Position numbers and translations under genes: made by a program. A stretch of DNA of 64,000 nucleotides from Propioniciclava soli (lineage in GTDB: Bacteria; Actinomycetota; Actinomycetes; Propionibacteriales; Propionibacteriaceae), in the NCBI RefSeq assembly GCF_014858005.1, contig NZ_JACYOT010000001.1:533656-597655 (forward strand). The letters are read 5' to 3'. A model generated the notes under the pieces. It saw only the letters and a list, made by a program, of their open reading frames with translations. It was not told the DNA's origin and did no database searches. Every line of letters starts with the position of its first letter. The first letter of the stretch is position 1. Shown in pieces: positions 18,574-28,299 of the stretch.

Positions 18574-20033
18574 ACGCCGCTCAAGCCGTCGAGCCCCGAA
18601 CCAACCGGGCCAAGCGCTTCGATCCCGCCCAGGTGGGCTGGCGCATCGGAGCCGGTCACCAGCCGAGGTCCGGTGAGCTGTGGTGCCCTTGGGACCGGAC
18701 CGCGGGCGTCATCGGCCCCCAAGGTTCCGGCAAGACGCTCGACCTGCTGACGCCGGCGCTCATCAGCGCCCCTGGCGCTGCAATGGTCACGCTCACCAAA
18801 CCCGACGATCTGCTCTTGTCGTTGCCTGAGCGCTCCAAGGGCGGCCGGCCCTGCGTGGTGCTGGATCCGTTCGGTCTCGTCCCCGGCTTGCCCGAGCTGG
18901 TGTGGGACCCGATCGCCGGGTGTGTCGACCGCATGGTGTCGGAACGCCGCGCTAAGGCGTTCACGGCAGGGACCATCCATGGGACGAGCCACGGGTCTGG
19001 GGACGCCGCAGCGCGGTTCTACGCCGCCGAAGCCGCGAAGGTGCTGATGGCGTACTTCCACGCAGCCGCGCTTACCGGCAAGACCCTGGATGACCTGCTG
19101 GGGTGGGTGGCCAAACCGTTATCGACTTCGCAGCCCGAGGAGATCCTGCGCCGCCACCCTCACTCCGATCCCTTGTGGGCCGGGCTCCTGCAGGGGGCGC
19201 TGCGCGGTGATGAACGCACGAGCGCGAACACCATCACAACCGTCCAACAGGCCATGTCGCTGTTCTTCCAGGACGACATCCGGCGCCGTTGCGTGCCGAC
19301 GGAGGGGCGACCGGCCTCCAACGTCGCCGAGGTGCTTCGCAACCGGGGGACCATCTACCTACTCGGTCGCGAGGACCCGTACGCGTCGGCGTCCCCATTG
19401 ATGACCGCCGTCGCCGAGCATGTCCTCGATACCGCAATCCAGCAGGCAAACGGCAGCCAGTTCGGACGCTTGTGCCCGCCCATGCTGGCTTGCCTGGACG
19501 AGTTGCCCTCCACGGCGCCGCTGCCCACGCTCCGGACGCGGATGGCGAACGAGCGGGCCCTCGGCCTGTCCTTCATCTACGCGGCGCAGACGTTCCGGCA
19601 GTTGGCGGCGATCTTCGGCGAGCAGGAGGCGCGCGCCCTGGTGGGGCTCACCAACGTGCTGGTGTGGTTCGGCGGCTCGAAGGACGTGTCGTTCAACCAG
19701 GAGGTCTCCGACCTGGTCGGACGCGTCCGGGTGCCCCGGTCGTCGTGGCAGATAGGTGGCGGACGCGGCCGCACGATCCACTCCGAGGAGATCCCGATCT
19801 TGCGTCCCGAAGAGCTACGGCAGTTGCCCGACAAGCAGGCGCTGGTGATCGCGGAGAACGCCCGACCGATCATCGCCCGGCTGCATCGGTGCATCGAGGG
19901 ACGCGATGGCCGACGGCTACTGGCCCAACAGCGAGCGCTTCGGGAGGAGCTTGCTGCGGGACGTGACGGGGGTCGTGACGTGGAGGCCCGTACCGCCGCC
20001 GCCCTCATGGAAGCGCAACGTCATGGCTGGTGA
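18570..20033 (+). CDS. TraG/VirD4-like type IV coupling protein
   Basis: Coupling ATPase that brings the relaxase-DNA complex to the conjugation channel, 487 aa. Walker A GPQGSGKT is at residues 49-56, and L-D-P-F-G near residue 95 is typical of VirD4/TraG. M-L-A-C-L-D-E-L-P-S at about residue 310 is the Walker B region, followed by the TraG/TraD C-terminal signature (A-A-Q-T-F-R-Q-L). No transmembrane helices are visible, which fits a partner anchor encoded by the upstream gene. The ATG overlaps the upstream stop. The reading frame is intact, unlike the VirB4-like ATPase and relaxase of the same element. Confidence 0.9.
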   Translation: MNAAQAVEPRTNRAKRFDPAQVGWRIGAGHQPRSGELWCPWDRTAGVIGPQGSGKTLDLLTPALISAPGAAMVTLTKPDDLLLSLPERSKGGRPCVVLDPFGLVPGLPELVWDPIAGCVDRMVSERRAKAFTAGTIHGTSHGSGDAAARFYAAEAAKVLMAYFHAAALTGKTLDDLLGWVAKPLSTSQPEEILRRHPHSDPLWAGLLQGALRGDERTSANTITTVQQAMSLFFQDDIRRRCVPTEGRPASNVAEVLRNRGTIYLLGREDPYASASPLMTAVAEHVLDTAIQQANGSQFGRLCPPMLACLDELPSTAPLPTLRTRMANERALGLSFIYAAQTFRQLAAIFGEQEARALVGLTNVLVWFGGSKDVSFNQEVSDLVGRVRVPRSSWQIGGGRGRTIHSEEIPILRPEELRQLPDKQALVIAENARPIIARLHRCIEGRDGRRLLAQQRALREELAAGRDGGRDVEARTAAALMEAQRHGW

Positions 20034-20670
20034 ACAGGCGACCCACGCTCGCCCGCTCGTGGTGGGCTTCCCGGCGCCGGGCAGTCGGGTCCAGAAGGCC
20101 TACCACGATCTGTGGGAAGCCCAGAACGGCAGCGAGGAGCGCAAGAAGAAGCTCGGCAACCCCGCCAACCTGCCGCGTCCATGGGCCCCGGCGACCTGTC
20201 TTGATCGTGGGCTGCGGTGGGAGGTGTGGATTTGGCTCGACCAGGTGGCGGAGTGGATCAACACGGAGTACGTGTGGGAGGCCTCGGGAGGCGCGTGCAT
20301 CCCGCACTGTTGGCCGCTGCATCCGCACCTCGTCCACGAGCTGGCCGTGGTGGCCGACCAGCGCCGCCGCGCTGGCCACGCGCCGACGTCGGACGTCCTC
20401 GAGAACTGGCACCGCTACGTCCTGCCCGGCTTCATTGACCGGATGCGGCAGCGCCTCAAGCAGTCCTGCGACGACGACCACCAGACCTGGCCCAGCCGCA
20501 GCCGCTACACCCGCCACACGAGCGAAGAGGCGTCTGCCCAGCGACTCCGAGCGTTCGAGGTTGACCTGTTCGCACTCGCCCATGACGAGGACGTTCGGTC
20601 CACCCCGCACCAACTCACCCTTCTGGACGGCGGTGACCTGATCGACCCGTCCACCGGTGAGGTCCTCTAG
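20023..20670 (+). CDS. DUF4913-like protein of conjugative elements
   Basis: Soluble protein of 215 aa, Trp- and His-rich, resembling the DUF4913 family that commonly follows TraG-like genes in actinobacterial elements. The segment from W-E-V-W-I-W-L to W-H-R-Y-V-L-P-G-F (about residues 65-140) includes H-C-W-P-L-H-P-H. Function unknown. The ATG at 20023 gives an 11-bp overlap with the coupling protein gene. A longer start at 19906 in the same frame would overlap it by 128 bp and is less likely. The gene converges on the minus-strand peptidase-like gene, leaving a 42-bp gap. Confidence 0.65.
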   Translation: MAGEQATHARPLVVGFPAPGSRVQKAYHDLWEAQNGSEERKKKLGNPANLPRPWAPATCLDRGLRWEVWIWLDQVAEWINTEYVWEASGGACIPHCWPLHPHLVHELAVVADQRRRAGHAPTSDVLENWHRYVLPGFIDRMRQRLKQSCDDDHQTWPSRSRYTRHTSEEASAQRLRAFEVDLFALAHDEDVRSTPHQLTLLDGGDLIDPSTGEVL

Positions 20671-20712
20671 CCTCGATGGTTCAACACTCGCCTGGCTGCG
20701 ACTGTGGGCCGC

Positions 20713-21357
20713 TCACCCGAACAGCGCGATGGCCGCCAACCCCCCGATGGCCAGCCAGGGACCGAACGGGAACGCGGTTCGGCGGCGGCGGAACGGGGTC
20801 GCCACGATGGCTGCCACACAGGCGATCAGGAAGGCCCACCACGCTACGGAGAGGCTGACCGCTGCGGTTGCGGCGCCGATGATCGGGATGTACTTGCCGT
20901 CACCCCAACCGAAACCGCCGGGCCGAACCCGGTCGAGGATCCAGAAGACGACGAACGCGACCAACCCGCCGACGGCGGCTTGGATGGCGATGCTGAGGTC
21001 GCCACTGATGAGAGCAGCGGCTCCCACCCCCACCGCGACGACGACGCCGTGGACGGCAAGAAGGCGGTTGGGCAGTCGGCGGACGTCGAGGTCGATCGCG
21101 GACAACCATGGACCGAACCAAGCGAGTGGCATGGTCGGCAGGAGCAGCGGCCAGCGCTCGACTCCGAAGCGCCACGAGAGCAGTCCACTGGCCGCTGCTG
21201 TTGCGAGGGGGATCCACCAACGGAGTCCAGGATGAGGGTGGTCGACCTCGTCGTCGCGGCGGTACGAGAGGTCGGCGAGACGCCACCTGATGGCCAAGCC
21301 GATGAAGGCGCCGAGAATGGTGAGGGCAGCAGCGAAGACGACCCCGTTGCCGTTCAT
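20713..21357 (-). CDS. Prepilin peptidase-like A24 family membrane protein
   Basis: Polytopic membrane protein of 214 aa with about seven hydrophobic segments. It carries both aspartate motifs of type IV leader peptidases: S-A-I-D-L-D-V-R-R-L-P-N-R near residue 80 and G-F-G-W-G-D-G-K-Y near residue 145. These enzymes cleave type IV prepilin leaders. No pilin or pilus ATPase gene is visible here, so its substrate is unknown. The start at 21357 is chosen because a hydrophobic segment begins immediately; the longer frame up to 21546 adds a basic, low-complexity stretch inside the upstream gene. It is the last gene of a minus-strand group with the vWA protein. Confidence 0.8.
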   Translation of the reverse strand: MNGNGVVFAAALTILGAFIGLAIRWRLADLSYRRDDEVDHPHPGLRWWIPLATAAASGLLSWRFGVERWPLLLPTMPLAWFGPWLSAIDLDVRRLPNRLLAVHGVVVAVGVGAAALISGDLSIAIQAAVGGLVAFVVFWILDRVRPGGFGWGDGKYIPIIGAATAAVSLSVAWWAFLIACVAAIVATPFRRRRTAFPFGPWLAIGGLAAIALFG

Positions 21358-21427
21358 GGCTGGGGTCCATGACGGACTGGCCGGGGCGCCGCCCGGTCGA
21401 GCGCCATCATCGTTGCGTCGCCTGACA

Positions 21428-22111
21428 TCAGCGGGTCGGGCGGGTCTTCTTTGGCGGACGGCCAGAGGGCTCACCGGCGGACGCTTGCCGTTCTTCGGCG
21501 GAGTAGCCGATGTCCGCCGCTGGCGCTCCGGTTGCCCTGGCTGCACGGAGGCGTCCGACCACGGCCGAGGTGGCTGCCATGGCGGGGCCGGAGGCGTCCC
21601 GGGAGTAGGTCATCGACCGGTTGGCCTGGACGCCGAGGCTGGCACCGACCTCGATCGCGTCCTGGTCAGCGCCCATATAGAGGAACTCCCAGTTGTAGGT
21701 CTTCGTCTGCTGCTGCACGAGGGACTTGATGGCGGGATGGGTCCATTCGCGGGAGGCGTTCTCGTATCCGTCGGTCATGATCCCCACGATGACGGTTTCG
21801 GGCCGCTGGTCCTCGGGCAGAGAAGCGAGGTGGGCGCCGGCGTCCGTCACGAGGCGGCCGATGGCGTCCAGCAGAGCGGTGGTGCCGCGGGGCTGCAAGT
21901 CGAGGCCGGGGACGTCGCCGATGGGCCGGTCGGTGTAGACGACCTCGTAGCGGTCGTCGAACTGGGCCAGGGTGACGCGACAGTCACCGGCGTGCTGGCG
22001 CTGCTCGGCCATGAAGGCGTTGAAGCCCCCGATCGTGTCGTCACGGATGGACTGCATCGAGCCGGAGCGGTCAAGCAGGAAGTACAGGTGGGTGAGGTTG
22101 GGATCGGTCAT
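21428..22111 (-). CDS. von Willebrand factor type A domain protein
   Basis: Cytoplasmic vWA protein of 227 aa. The MIDAS motif DRSGSM is at residues 14-19, with the conserved Thr in R-G-T-T-A-L-L-D near residue 75 and Asp in I-M-T-D-G-Y-E-N near residue 112, so metal binding is probably intact. The C-terminal 40 residues are disordered, rich in Arg, Pro and Lys. The ATG has a GAAGGAG site. It lies between a small helical protein gene and the A24 peptidase-like gene on the minus strand. Function in the element is unknown; vWA proteins usually mediate protein-protein contacts. Confidence 0.8.
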   Translation of the reverse strand: MTDPNLTHLYFLLDRSGSMQSIRDDTIGGFNAFMAEQRQHAGDCRVTLAQFDDRYEVVYTDRPIGDVPGLDLQPRGTTALLDAIGRLVTDAGAHLASLPEDQRPETVIVGIMTDGYENASREWTHPAIKSLVQQQTKTYNWEFLYMGADQDAIEVGASLGVQANRSMTYSRDASGPAMAATSAVVGRLRAARATGAPAADIGYSAEERQASAGEPSGRPPKKTRPTR

Positions 22112-22131
22112 CGTCGTCTCCTTCGAGAGTG

Positions 22132-22527
22132 TCAGGTGTCGCGGCGACGCCGGAACCTGAGCGGTTCGATCGGGTGGTCGGGGGTAGGGGCGGGGCGTCC
22201 GGTTTCGGCGTCGTAGCGGGCACGTTCAACTGATGTCCTGGTCACGCGCCCCTCGGGCGTGGCGTAAGGCATCAGTCGGGCGGTGCGGGCCAGTCGGGGC
22301 CCGACGGCGTTCTCCGAGAGGCTGGCTAACTGTCCGACCTGGCGAAGCGACGTTCCCTCCTCGATGACCGCAGCGGCCATCGCCTCGTCGATCGCCCGGG
22401 TCAGCTGCTCCTGTGCTCTGCTCAGCAGCGGTAGCGCGTCCTTGGCCGTCGTCGAGCGCTCGGCCTGGCTGAGCGCGGCGGCAGCGTCGCTCATCAGCGC
22501 GTCCAGTTGGTTCCGTCCTGTTCCCAC
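22132..22527 (-). CDS. Small helical, possibly HTH protein, 131 aa
   Basis: Hydrophilic helical protein starting with GTG (an internal ATG twelve codons later is an alternative start). The middle part (G-T-S-L-R-Q-V-G-Q-L-A-S-L-S-E-N-A-V-G) reads like a helix-turn-helix, and the C-terminus is Arg-rich. A perfect dyad CGCAGT-T-ACTGCG lies just upstream at 22540-22552 and could be an operator for this protein. It lies 20 bp upstream of the vWA gene on the same strand and is probably the first gene of that operon. Function unknown; a DNA-binding role is inferred. Confidence 0.6.
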   Translation of the reverse strand: MGTGRNQLDALMSDAAAALSQAERSTTAKDALPLLSRAQEQLTRAIDEAMAAAVIEEGTSLRQVGQLASLSENAVGPRLARTARLMPYATPEGRVTRTSVERARYDAETGRPAPTPDHPIEPLRFRRRRDT

Positions 22528-22539
22528 GAATCAAGAATA

Positions 22540-22552
22540 CGCAGTTACTGCG
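22540..22552. promoter_or_regulatory. Short dyad upstream of the helical protein gene
   Basis: CGCAGTTACTGCG is a perfect 6-bp inverted repeat with one central base, 13 bp upstream of the GTG start at 22527. It may be an operator; this is position-based inference only. Confidence 0.3.
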
Positions 22553-22624
22553 GACACGCAAGAGGGAAGCGCTTGCTGTCCCGATGCGCGTGGGCGGACG
22601 GTTGAGGGACCTGCGCCAGTCTGT

Positions 22625-24916
22625 CTACCAGCTGATCCGAGCGTGCTCTCGGTTCGGTTCGCTCTGGTGGTGCAGGTCGTCGTTATGTCGGGGTTCCTCG
22701 CCATGACCGGCCGCATCTGGGGCGAACGGTTCCGGGTAGGTGAGTCGACTCATGCGGCCGGCCAGATCGGACGCGGGGTCTGCGCGTTCGAGGGGACCCT
22801 CTTCTAGAGCGACGGTGATGGTGGCGGGCACGTCCAGTCGCTGGTCGTGAGCATCCTGCAAGACCGAGGCGAGCTCCCGCCAGTGAGGGTCCGCGACCAG
22901 GTGGGGATCCACCTTCATGGCGAGCGACTCCCAGCGGCGTGCGTTCCCGACTGCCGTGAGGCGGTCGCGGACCTGCGCGGTGAGGCCGAGTTGCTGGTCG
23001 GCAAGGCGCACTGGGTCGTTGTTCCAGGCCCGGATGAACGCTTGGACGCTAGAGCGGATGACGTCGGCGTCGACGCCGATCCTCTCCGCCACGGTCTGGA
23101 CGGCCGGTTCCCACGCGTCGACTGCTTGGGCGGCGATGACGGGCGCTGCGGCGAGGGCCGCTTCCACGGGCGGCAGGTTGGCAAGGCGCTCGTCGATGAG
23201 GACGTCGGCCAGTGATCGAGCCTGGTCGAGGGCATCGACCAGGTCCGGGGCGCTGCCGGTGGCCACGAGTTCGGCGGGATCGGAGCCGTCAGGCAGGGCG
23301 GCGTAGCGGGGCCGGAGAAGCTGCGGCGTGAGGATCCAATAGTCGCGCTGTGCCGCGACCTGGCCGGCCACGTCGGCGTCCGTGGCGATGATCGGGTCGA
23401 CGCCGTAGCCGCGGAGTTGGGTGGCTTGTTCGCTGGTCAGGTTTGTGCCGAGCGGCGCGACGCCGACGTAGCGGCCGTGGCTGGCGCGGGTGGCGGCGAT
23501 GGCGTCGGCGGGTCCTTCGACGACGACGGGGATGCCGCCGGCGTCCAAATGGCGTGCTCCGGCGACGAACAGTTGTGCCCTCTTGTGGAACAGCAGGGTC
23601 TCGGCGGTGTTGAGGTACTTCGGTCCGGCGTGGTCGAGGTCGGTCGCGTCGGGGTGGCGGCGTCCGACGAACCCGAGGATCTGCTGGTCGTGGACGATGG
23701 GGAAGACGGCTCGGTCGCGGAACCGGTCGATGAGGCGTCCGGTGGAGGCGGTGACCGCGAGGCCGGAGGCGAGCAACTCCTCGTCGGTGACGCCGTGGCG
23801 GTGAAGGTGGTTGACGAGGCTGGTCCAGCCAGCGGGGGCGTAGCCGGGGCGAATGTCGGGGTCGTCGGCGATGTCGGTGCCGAAGCGTTCGGCCAGGTAG
23901 GGCTGGGCCCACGAGCCGTGGTAGCAGGTCTGGTAGAACTCCACCGCGAGCTCGTTGACGGCCGCGAGTCGTTCGGGGGTGTGGGGGCTGGCGCGCCAGG
24001 CGTCGGCGCGGTCGAGTTGGGCGTTGAGGTCCGCGGCGGAGAGCTCTGGCGGCGTCATCACCCGGCGTTCGAGGGCTTCGAACGTGAAGGCCAGGTTCGG
24101 TTCAACCTCGTCGACCTGGCGGTCCTCTGTTGTCGCGCCCGCTGCGTGATCGAGGTCGGCGTGCGGCGTCCAGTGCTCGTCGGGGGCGGTATCGGCGGGG
24201 TCGGGGGGCAGGTCGTCGGCGTCGGGGAGGGGGTCGAGCAGGACGCTGGTTCGCCACACGAGGGCCTGGCAGTCGTCGACGTCGACTGCACCTTCGGGGG
24301 TGCTGATCAGGTCGGTGAGCTGCCAGCCGCGGGCGAGTGCCTGCTCGATCGAGACGACGAGCGCCGGCCACCAGGGCGAGGCCTGCAGGGCGTCGGCTCG
24401 TTCGTGGCCGACGTTCTGCTCGAGAGCCGTCAGCCAGCTGGTGGTGACGGTGCTGTGCTGGTCGGCGAGCTGGGTGGCGACGGCGGGGGTGAGGTGCCGG
24501 CAGATCCGCCACCACAGGGCTGACGCCGCGTGGTCGTCGGGGAGTTGTCCTTCGCCGGCGGCGGCCTGGAGGAGCCGGTGGGCGTCCAGGCCGACGCCGG
24601 AGATCTGGGCGAGCCGATGCGCCAGCACGGGGAGGTAGGGGTCCCGGTCGGCACCCGGTGCCAGCTGGTGGAGCAGCGGCGTCCATTCGGCGACGGCGGG
24701 GGCGAGGTGGTCGATGATGCGCCGGTCGAGGCGGGCCTGCCAGCGGACCTCGACGGCCGAGAATTGCCGTTCGCCGGTGGGTCGGGTGTCGGTGGCCGGC
24801 GTGCCGTGCGCGGCCCGCCACACGGTGAGGTCGGCAATCGTGGCGGCGTCCGGACGGAAGCTGCCCGCCGGCGCCCACGCCGGGAGCTGGGTGGACGCCA
24901 GCGCCTGGTCGCGCAC
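22625..24916 (-). CDS. Primase/toprim C-terminal part of the MobF relaxase, separated by an in-frame TGA
   Basis: Protein of up to 763 aa in the same frame as the relaxase gene upstream, separated from it only by the TGA at 25061-25063. The DnaG-like catalytic core is visible from P-G-Y-A-P-A-G-W-T-S-L near residue 345, through V-F-P-I-V-H-D-Q-Q-I-L-G-F-V-G-R, to the toprim motif V-V-V-E-G-P-A-D-A-I-A-A-T and D-A-D-V-A-G near residue 490. The in-frame DNA between the TGA and the first ATG (24916) also encodes a conserved-looking segment (G-P-L-P-W-L-P-A-L-P-A). This part was therefore probably once fused to the relaxase as a relaxase-helicase-primase of about 1888 aa. It may still be translated from 24916, but no good ribosome binding site is seen. 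Confidence 0.75.
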   Translation of the reverse strand: MRDQALASTQLPAWAPAGSFRPDAATIADLTVWRAAHGTPATDTRPTGERQFSAVEVRWQARLDRRIIDHLAPAVAEWTPLLHQLAPGADRDPYLPVLAHRLAQISGVGLDAHRLLQAAAGEGQLPDDHAASALWWRICRHLTPAVATQLADQHSTVTTSWLTALEQNVGHERADALQASPWWPALVVSIEQALARGWQLTDLISTPEGAVDVDDCQALVWRTSVLLDPLPDADDLPPDPADTAPDEHWTPHADLDHAAGATTEDRQVDEVEPNLAFTFEALERRVMTPPELSAADLNAQLDRADAWRASPHTPERLAAVNELAVEFYQTCYHGSWAQPYLAERFGTDIADDPDIRPGYAPAGWTSLVNHLHRHGVTDEELLASGLAVTASTGRLIDRFRDRAVFPIVHDQQILGFVGRRHPDATDLDHAGPKYLNTAETLLFHKRAQLFVAGARHLDAGGIPVVVEGPADAIAATRASHGRYVGVAPLGTNLTSEQATQLRGYGVDPIIATDADVAGQVAAQRDYWILTPQLLRPRYAALPDGSDPAELVATGSAPDLVDALDQARSLADVLIDERLANLPPVEAALAAAPVIAAQAVDAWEPAVQTVAERIGVDADVIRSSVQAFIRAWNNDPVRLADQQLGLTAQVRDRLTAVGNARRWESLAMKVDPHLVADPHWRELASVLQDAHDQRLDVPATITVALEEGPLERADPASDLAGRMSRLTYPEPFAPDAAGHGEEPRHNDDLHHQSEPNREHARISW

Positions 24917-25060
24917 CTGGTCGGCGAGGTCGACGACGAGTTGGTGGCGCCGCTGCAGGTAGTCGCCCCAGTCGTTGTGCCGGGCGAGGCTGGCCGGCAG
25001 AGCGGGCAGCCACGGGAGGGGTCCGGGATGGGTGTCGCGTCCGGTGGCGGGTTCGAGGCG

Positions 25061-28000
25061 TCAGTCGAGCACGGCGGCCGGGTCGGCAGCGCTGCCCAGC
25101 TCGCGGGCCTGCACGGCTTCGGCGAGCGCCCGGACGGGGTCGGCTCCGGACGCCGCGATCAACAGCAGATGGGCGCGGAGCGTGGGCCACGCCGGAGCAT
25201 CGGTGAGTCCGGCGACGAGCTCGTCGGCGGCCTGTCCGAGGCGCTGGACGAGGTCGGCGCCCGCGGTCTGTTCGGCGGCGTAGCCGAGAGCGTCGCTGTA
25301 GCGGGCGACGGCGTCCGCGAGCCGGTGGGCCGGGTCGGCGAGGCTGCGGGCGGTCGTGGTGGCGGAGGTGTTGTCCTCGTCGCGGGCGAGGATGCGTTCG
25401 AGGAGGTCGGTGGCGGTCGGCGGGATGATCGCCTCGGGCCGGATGAGCGAGTGGGCGTCGCCGTCACCGACAACTTCGAGGTGGACGTGGTTGGCGTACC
25501 GGCCGCGGGTGAGCATCGTGTACAGCTGCTGGCGGGTTTCGGCGCCGGTGGCGATGCCGTGCAGGACGTCGGCGGTGACGCCCTGGGAACCGTGGATGGT
25601 GCACGCGTAGCCGAGTTCGACGGACTCGGTCACGTAACCGGCGGGCAGGATCACGGTCTGCCGGTTGGTCTGGTGGATCGCGCGGAGGTCCCCGTTGGTG
25701 GCGATGCCGGTGATGGTCCAGCGGTCGCCGTTGCGGACCCAGTCGGTGCCCGAGGTGCGGAGCCGGCGGTCGTTCAGGCGGGTGATGATCACGTCACCAA
25801 GCGCGGCGTCGCTGCCGTCGGCCAGGGCTACGGTCCGCGTGGGGTGATTGCCGTCGTGGAGGTGGGTTTGGGCGCGGGCGTTGAGTTCGGCGACCAGCGA
25901 GCGGGTGGGGGCGACCATGAGGGCGTCGCCGCCGGCATGGCGGGCGGTGAGCCAGGAGTCGAAGACCTGGTCGGCGCAGGTGCCGAGGTCGCCGACATGG
26001 ACGCGGTGGTTGTCGAGGTAGAAGCCCAGGGCCTGGGGGTCGCCGGCGCGGAGGGCGAGGCTGGCGGCGCCTTCGGCGGGGTCGGCGAACCGGACGAGTT
26101 CGTTCAACTGGACGGCGCCGTGGGTGGCCTGGATGTCGCGGAGGACGCCGCCGGCGCCGATCGCGGCGAGTTGCTGGTCGTCGCCGATGAGGCGCACGGA
26201 GCCGCCGCGGTCGAGGACGAACTCGACGACCTGGTCCAGCGAGAGGGTGTCGGCCATGCCGGCCTCGTCGATGATGACCAGGCTGGTCGGCCCGATGCGC
26301 TCGGCCCACGCGGGGAGCGGTCGCCGGTGGTTCAGGGCGTGGGTGAGGAGGGCCATCGTGTCGGCGTGGGTGTCGATCTGCGCCCCAAGCTGGGCCGCTG
26401 CGGCAGCGGACGGGGCGAGCCCGACGACGCTGCCGCCACCGTTGCGCCACGCGGTCGCGAGGGCGCGCATGGCGGTGGTCTTGCCGGAGCCGGCGGGGGC
26501 GATCGCGAGTTGGAGGCGGGCTCCGCTGGTGGCCATGTCGCGGACGAGCGCGACCTGTCCGGGGTTGAGCGGGGTGCGGTTCGCGACCGCCTCGATGAGG
26601 GCGACCTCGACGGCCGGGGTGGGTACTTGTTGGCCGCCGCGGCGTCCGGCTGCATCGACGAGGCGGTGTTCGGCGGCGACGATCCGGCGGGAGGTGTGCC
26701 AGGTGGAACGGGCCACGGTGTAGACGCTGTCGCCGTCGGAGCGGCGCAGCGCTGCGGGTTCAGCGATGCCGTCGGCGGGCGCCTGCAGGGCGACGGAGTG
26801 GCGGGTGAGCGCGGCGTGCGTGAGGCGCGCGACGACGTCGTCGACACGCCTGCGGGGCAGGTTCGCGGCGCGGACGATCCGGAGTGCTTCGGCGCGGACG
26901 TGCCAGTCCTGCCAGGTGGAGCGGGAGCCCTCCATGGTCGCGATGATCTGCGCCGACTGGGTGCGCACCCAGCTGCGGGTGACGAAGACCGGACGCCGCA
27001 GCTGCCGGGCGGTGAGGGTCGCGTTGAGCATCGAGCGGACGCCGTCGGCGCCGAGGGCGGCTTCGGCTTCGACGCGCCAGGTGGCGCGTTGTTCGGCCAG
27101 GGTGCGGGGTTCGTGTTTGGCCTGCCGGGTCTCGAGGTTGGCCTGCTGCGCCAGAGCGCGGGCCTCGACCATGGTCGGGGGCCGGTGGTGCTCGCGCTGG
27201 AACGCTGCCGTCAGTTCACTCTGGCGGTGCTCGATGGACGCCCGGCGCTGCGACCAGCGGGCGTTCAGCGCGGGGTCGACGCCGACGAGTTCGCGGACCG
27301 GTCGCTTGCCGGGGTCGGTGGAGGGCCGTTCGGCGAACCGGACCGGGAGGGCTTCGGACAGGCGGCGTTCCAGGGCGGTGTTGTAGACCTCGGAGGCGGC
27401 GACGATGGCTTGAACAGCAGGCGTCCGTCGATGGAGAGCCAGCGTCCGTCGAGGGTCTGGACCTTGTTCGCGACGGGGACGTGGGTGTGTAGGTCGGGGT
27501 CGCCGGCGCGGCTGTCGCGGTGGGTGAACCGGGCGGCGACCAGCCCGGTCACGTCGACCTGGCGGACGCCGTTGTGGCCGGTCCGCGTGTAGAGGGCGTG
27601 GGTCTCGATGAACCGGAGCGCGTCGCCGATTGCGGCGAGGTGGGCGCGTTCGATGGTGGCTGCGGTGGCGGGTTCGGCGAGCGCCCAGAGGGTCGAGACG
27701 CTCTTGACCGGGGAGAAGGTGAGGTCGTAGCCGGCGACGGCGGTGGTCTGGGGGCGGGACGCCGTGGCGATCAGCCCGGCGAGTTCGCGGGCGTCGACGG
27801 GGTCGCGTCCGAAGGTGGCCCGGAACGTCTCGCGTCCGACCTGGGTGCGGATCGCGGCGCGGACCTGCGAGGGGACCGGCGCGTCCTGGGGGGCGCCGAC
27901 CTGGGCGTTGTAGGCGGCGAAGCGCTTGGCGACCTCGATGCGGAAGGCGGGCATGTCGTGGGCGTAGACCTTGAACGGCTGTCCGAGCCGGATCGCGTCG

Positions 28001-28290
28001 CGGGCCTGGGCGACGGTGGCGTCCGGTGGGAGGGCTTCGCCGCGCTGGCGGGCGAGGGGGTGGTGGCCGGAGCCGAACAGGAACCGCATCTGTTCGGCGG
28101 TGACGGGGTCGCCGGCGTCCAGGCCCTCGATGCCGGCCATGCCGGAGCCGGCCCACACGCCGGGGGTCTCGCCCTTCTGCGTGTAGTAGGACGCGAGCCC
28201 GGTGTGGCCCTTCTCGGTGGAGTCCATGGCAGCCACCTGCCGGGTCAGGTACTCATACCCGTCCCCAGCGGTCAACTTGTGCAGACTCAT
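25061..28290 (-). pseudogene. MobF (TrwC/TraI-type) relaxase-helicase, frameshifted and with premature stop
   Basis: Conjugative relaxase that would nick oriT and unwind the transferred strand. The N-terminal TrwC domain has the family start (S-L-H-K-L-T-A-G-D-G-Y), A-S-Y-Y-T and the metal-binding histidines in D-L-H-T-H-V-P-V-A-N. The helicase part has Walker A APAGSGKT and L-V-I-I-D-E-A-G-M. At about 27407-27411 the frame breaks. One base is missing between Phe-Lys and the following codons; restoring it gives F-K-A-I-V-A-A-S-E-V-Y-N-T-A-L-E. The frame then runs to a TGA at 25061-25063, where related proteins, as remembered, have Trp (V-L-D-W-R-L). As written no full relaxase is made. The ATG at 28290 is followed at once by the family N-terminus. 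Confidence 0.85.
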
Positions 28291-28299
28291 CACACCCGC

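Noticed and set aside
25061..25063. Selenocysteine or programmed readthrough at the relaxase TGA
   Set aside because: No selenocysteine insertion element was identified and the position corresponds to Trp in remembered relatives; a simple nonsense mutation is more likely.
23417..27592. Long plus-strand open frames opposite the primase and relaxase genes
   Set aside because: The products are Gly/Val-rich low-complexity sequences typical of antisense frames; the minus strand has relaxase, helicase and toprim motifs.
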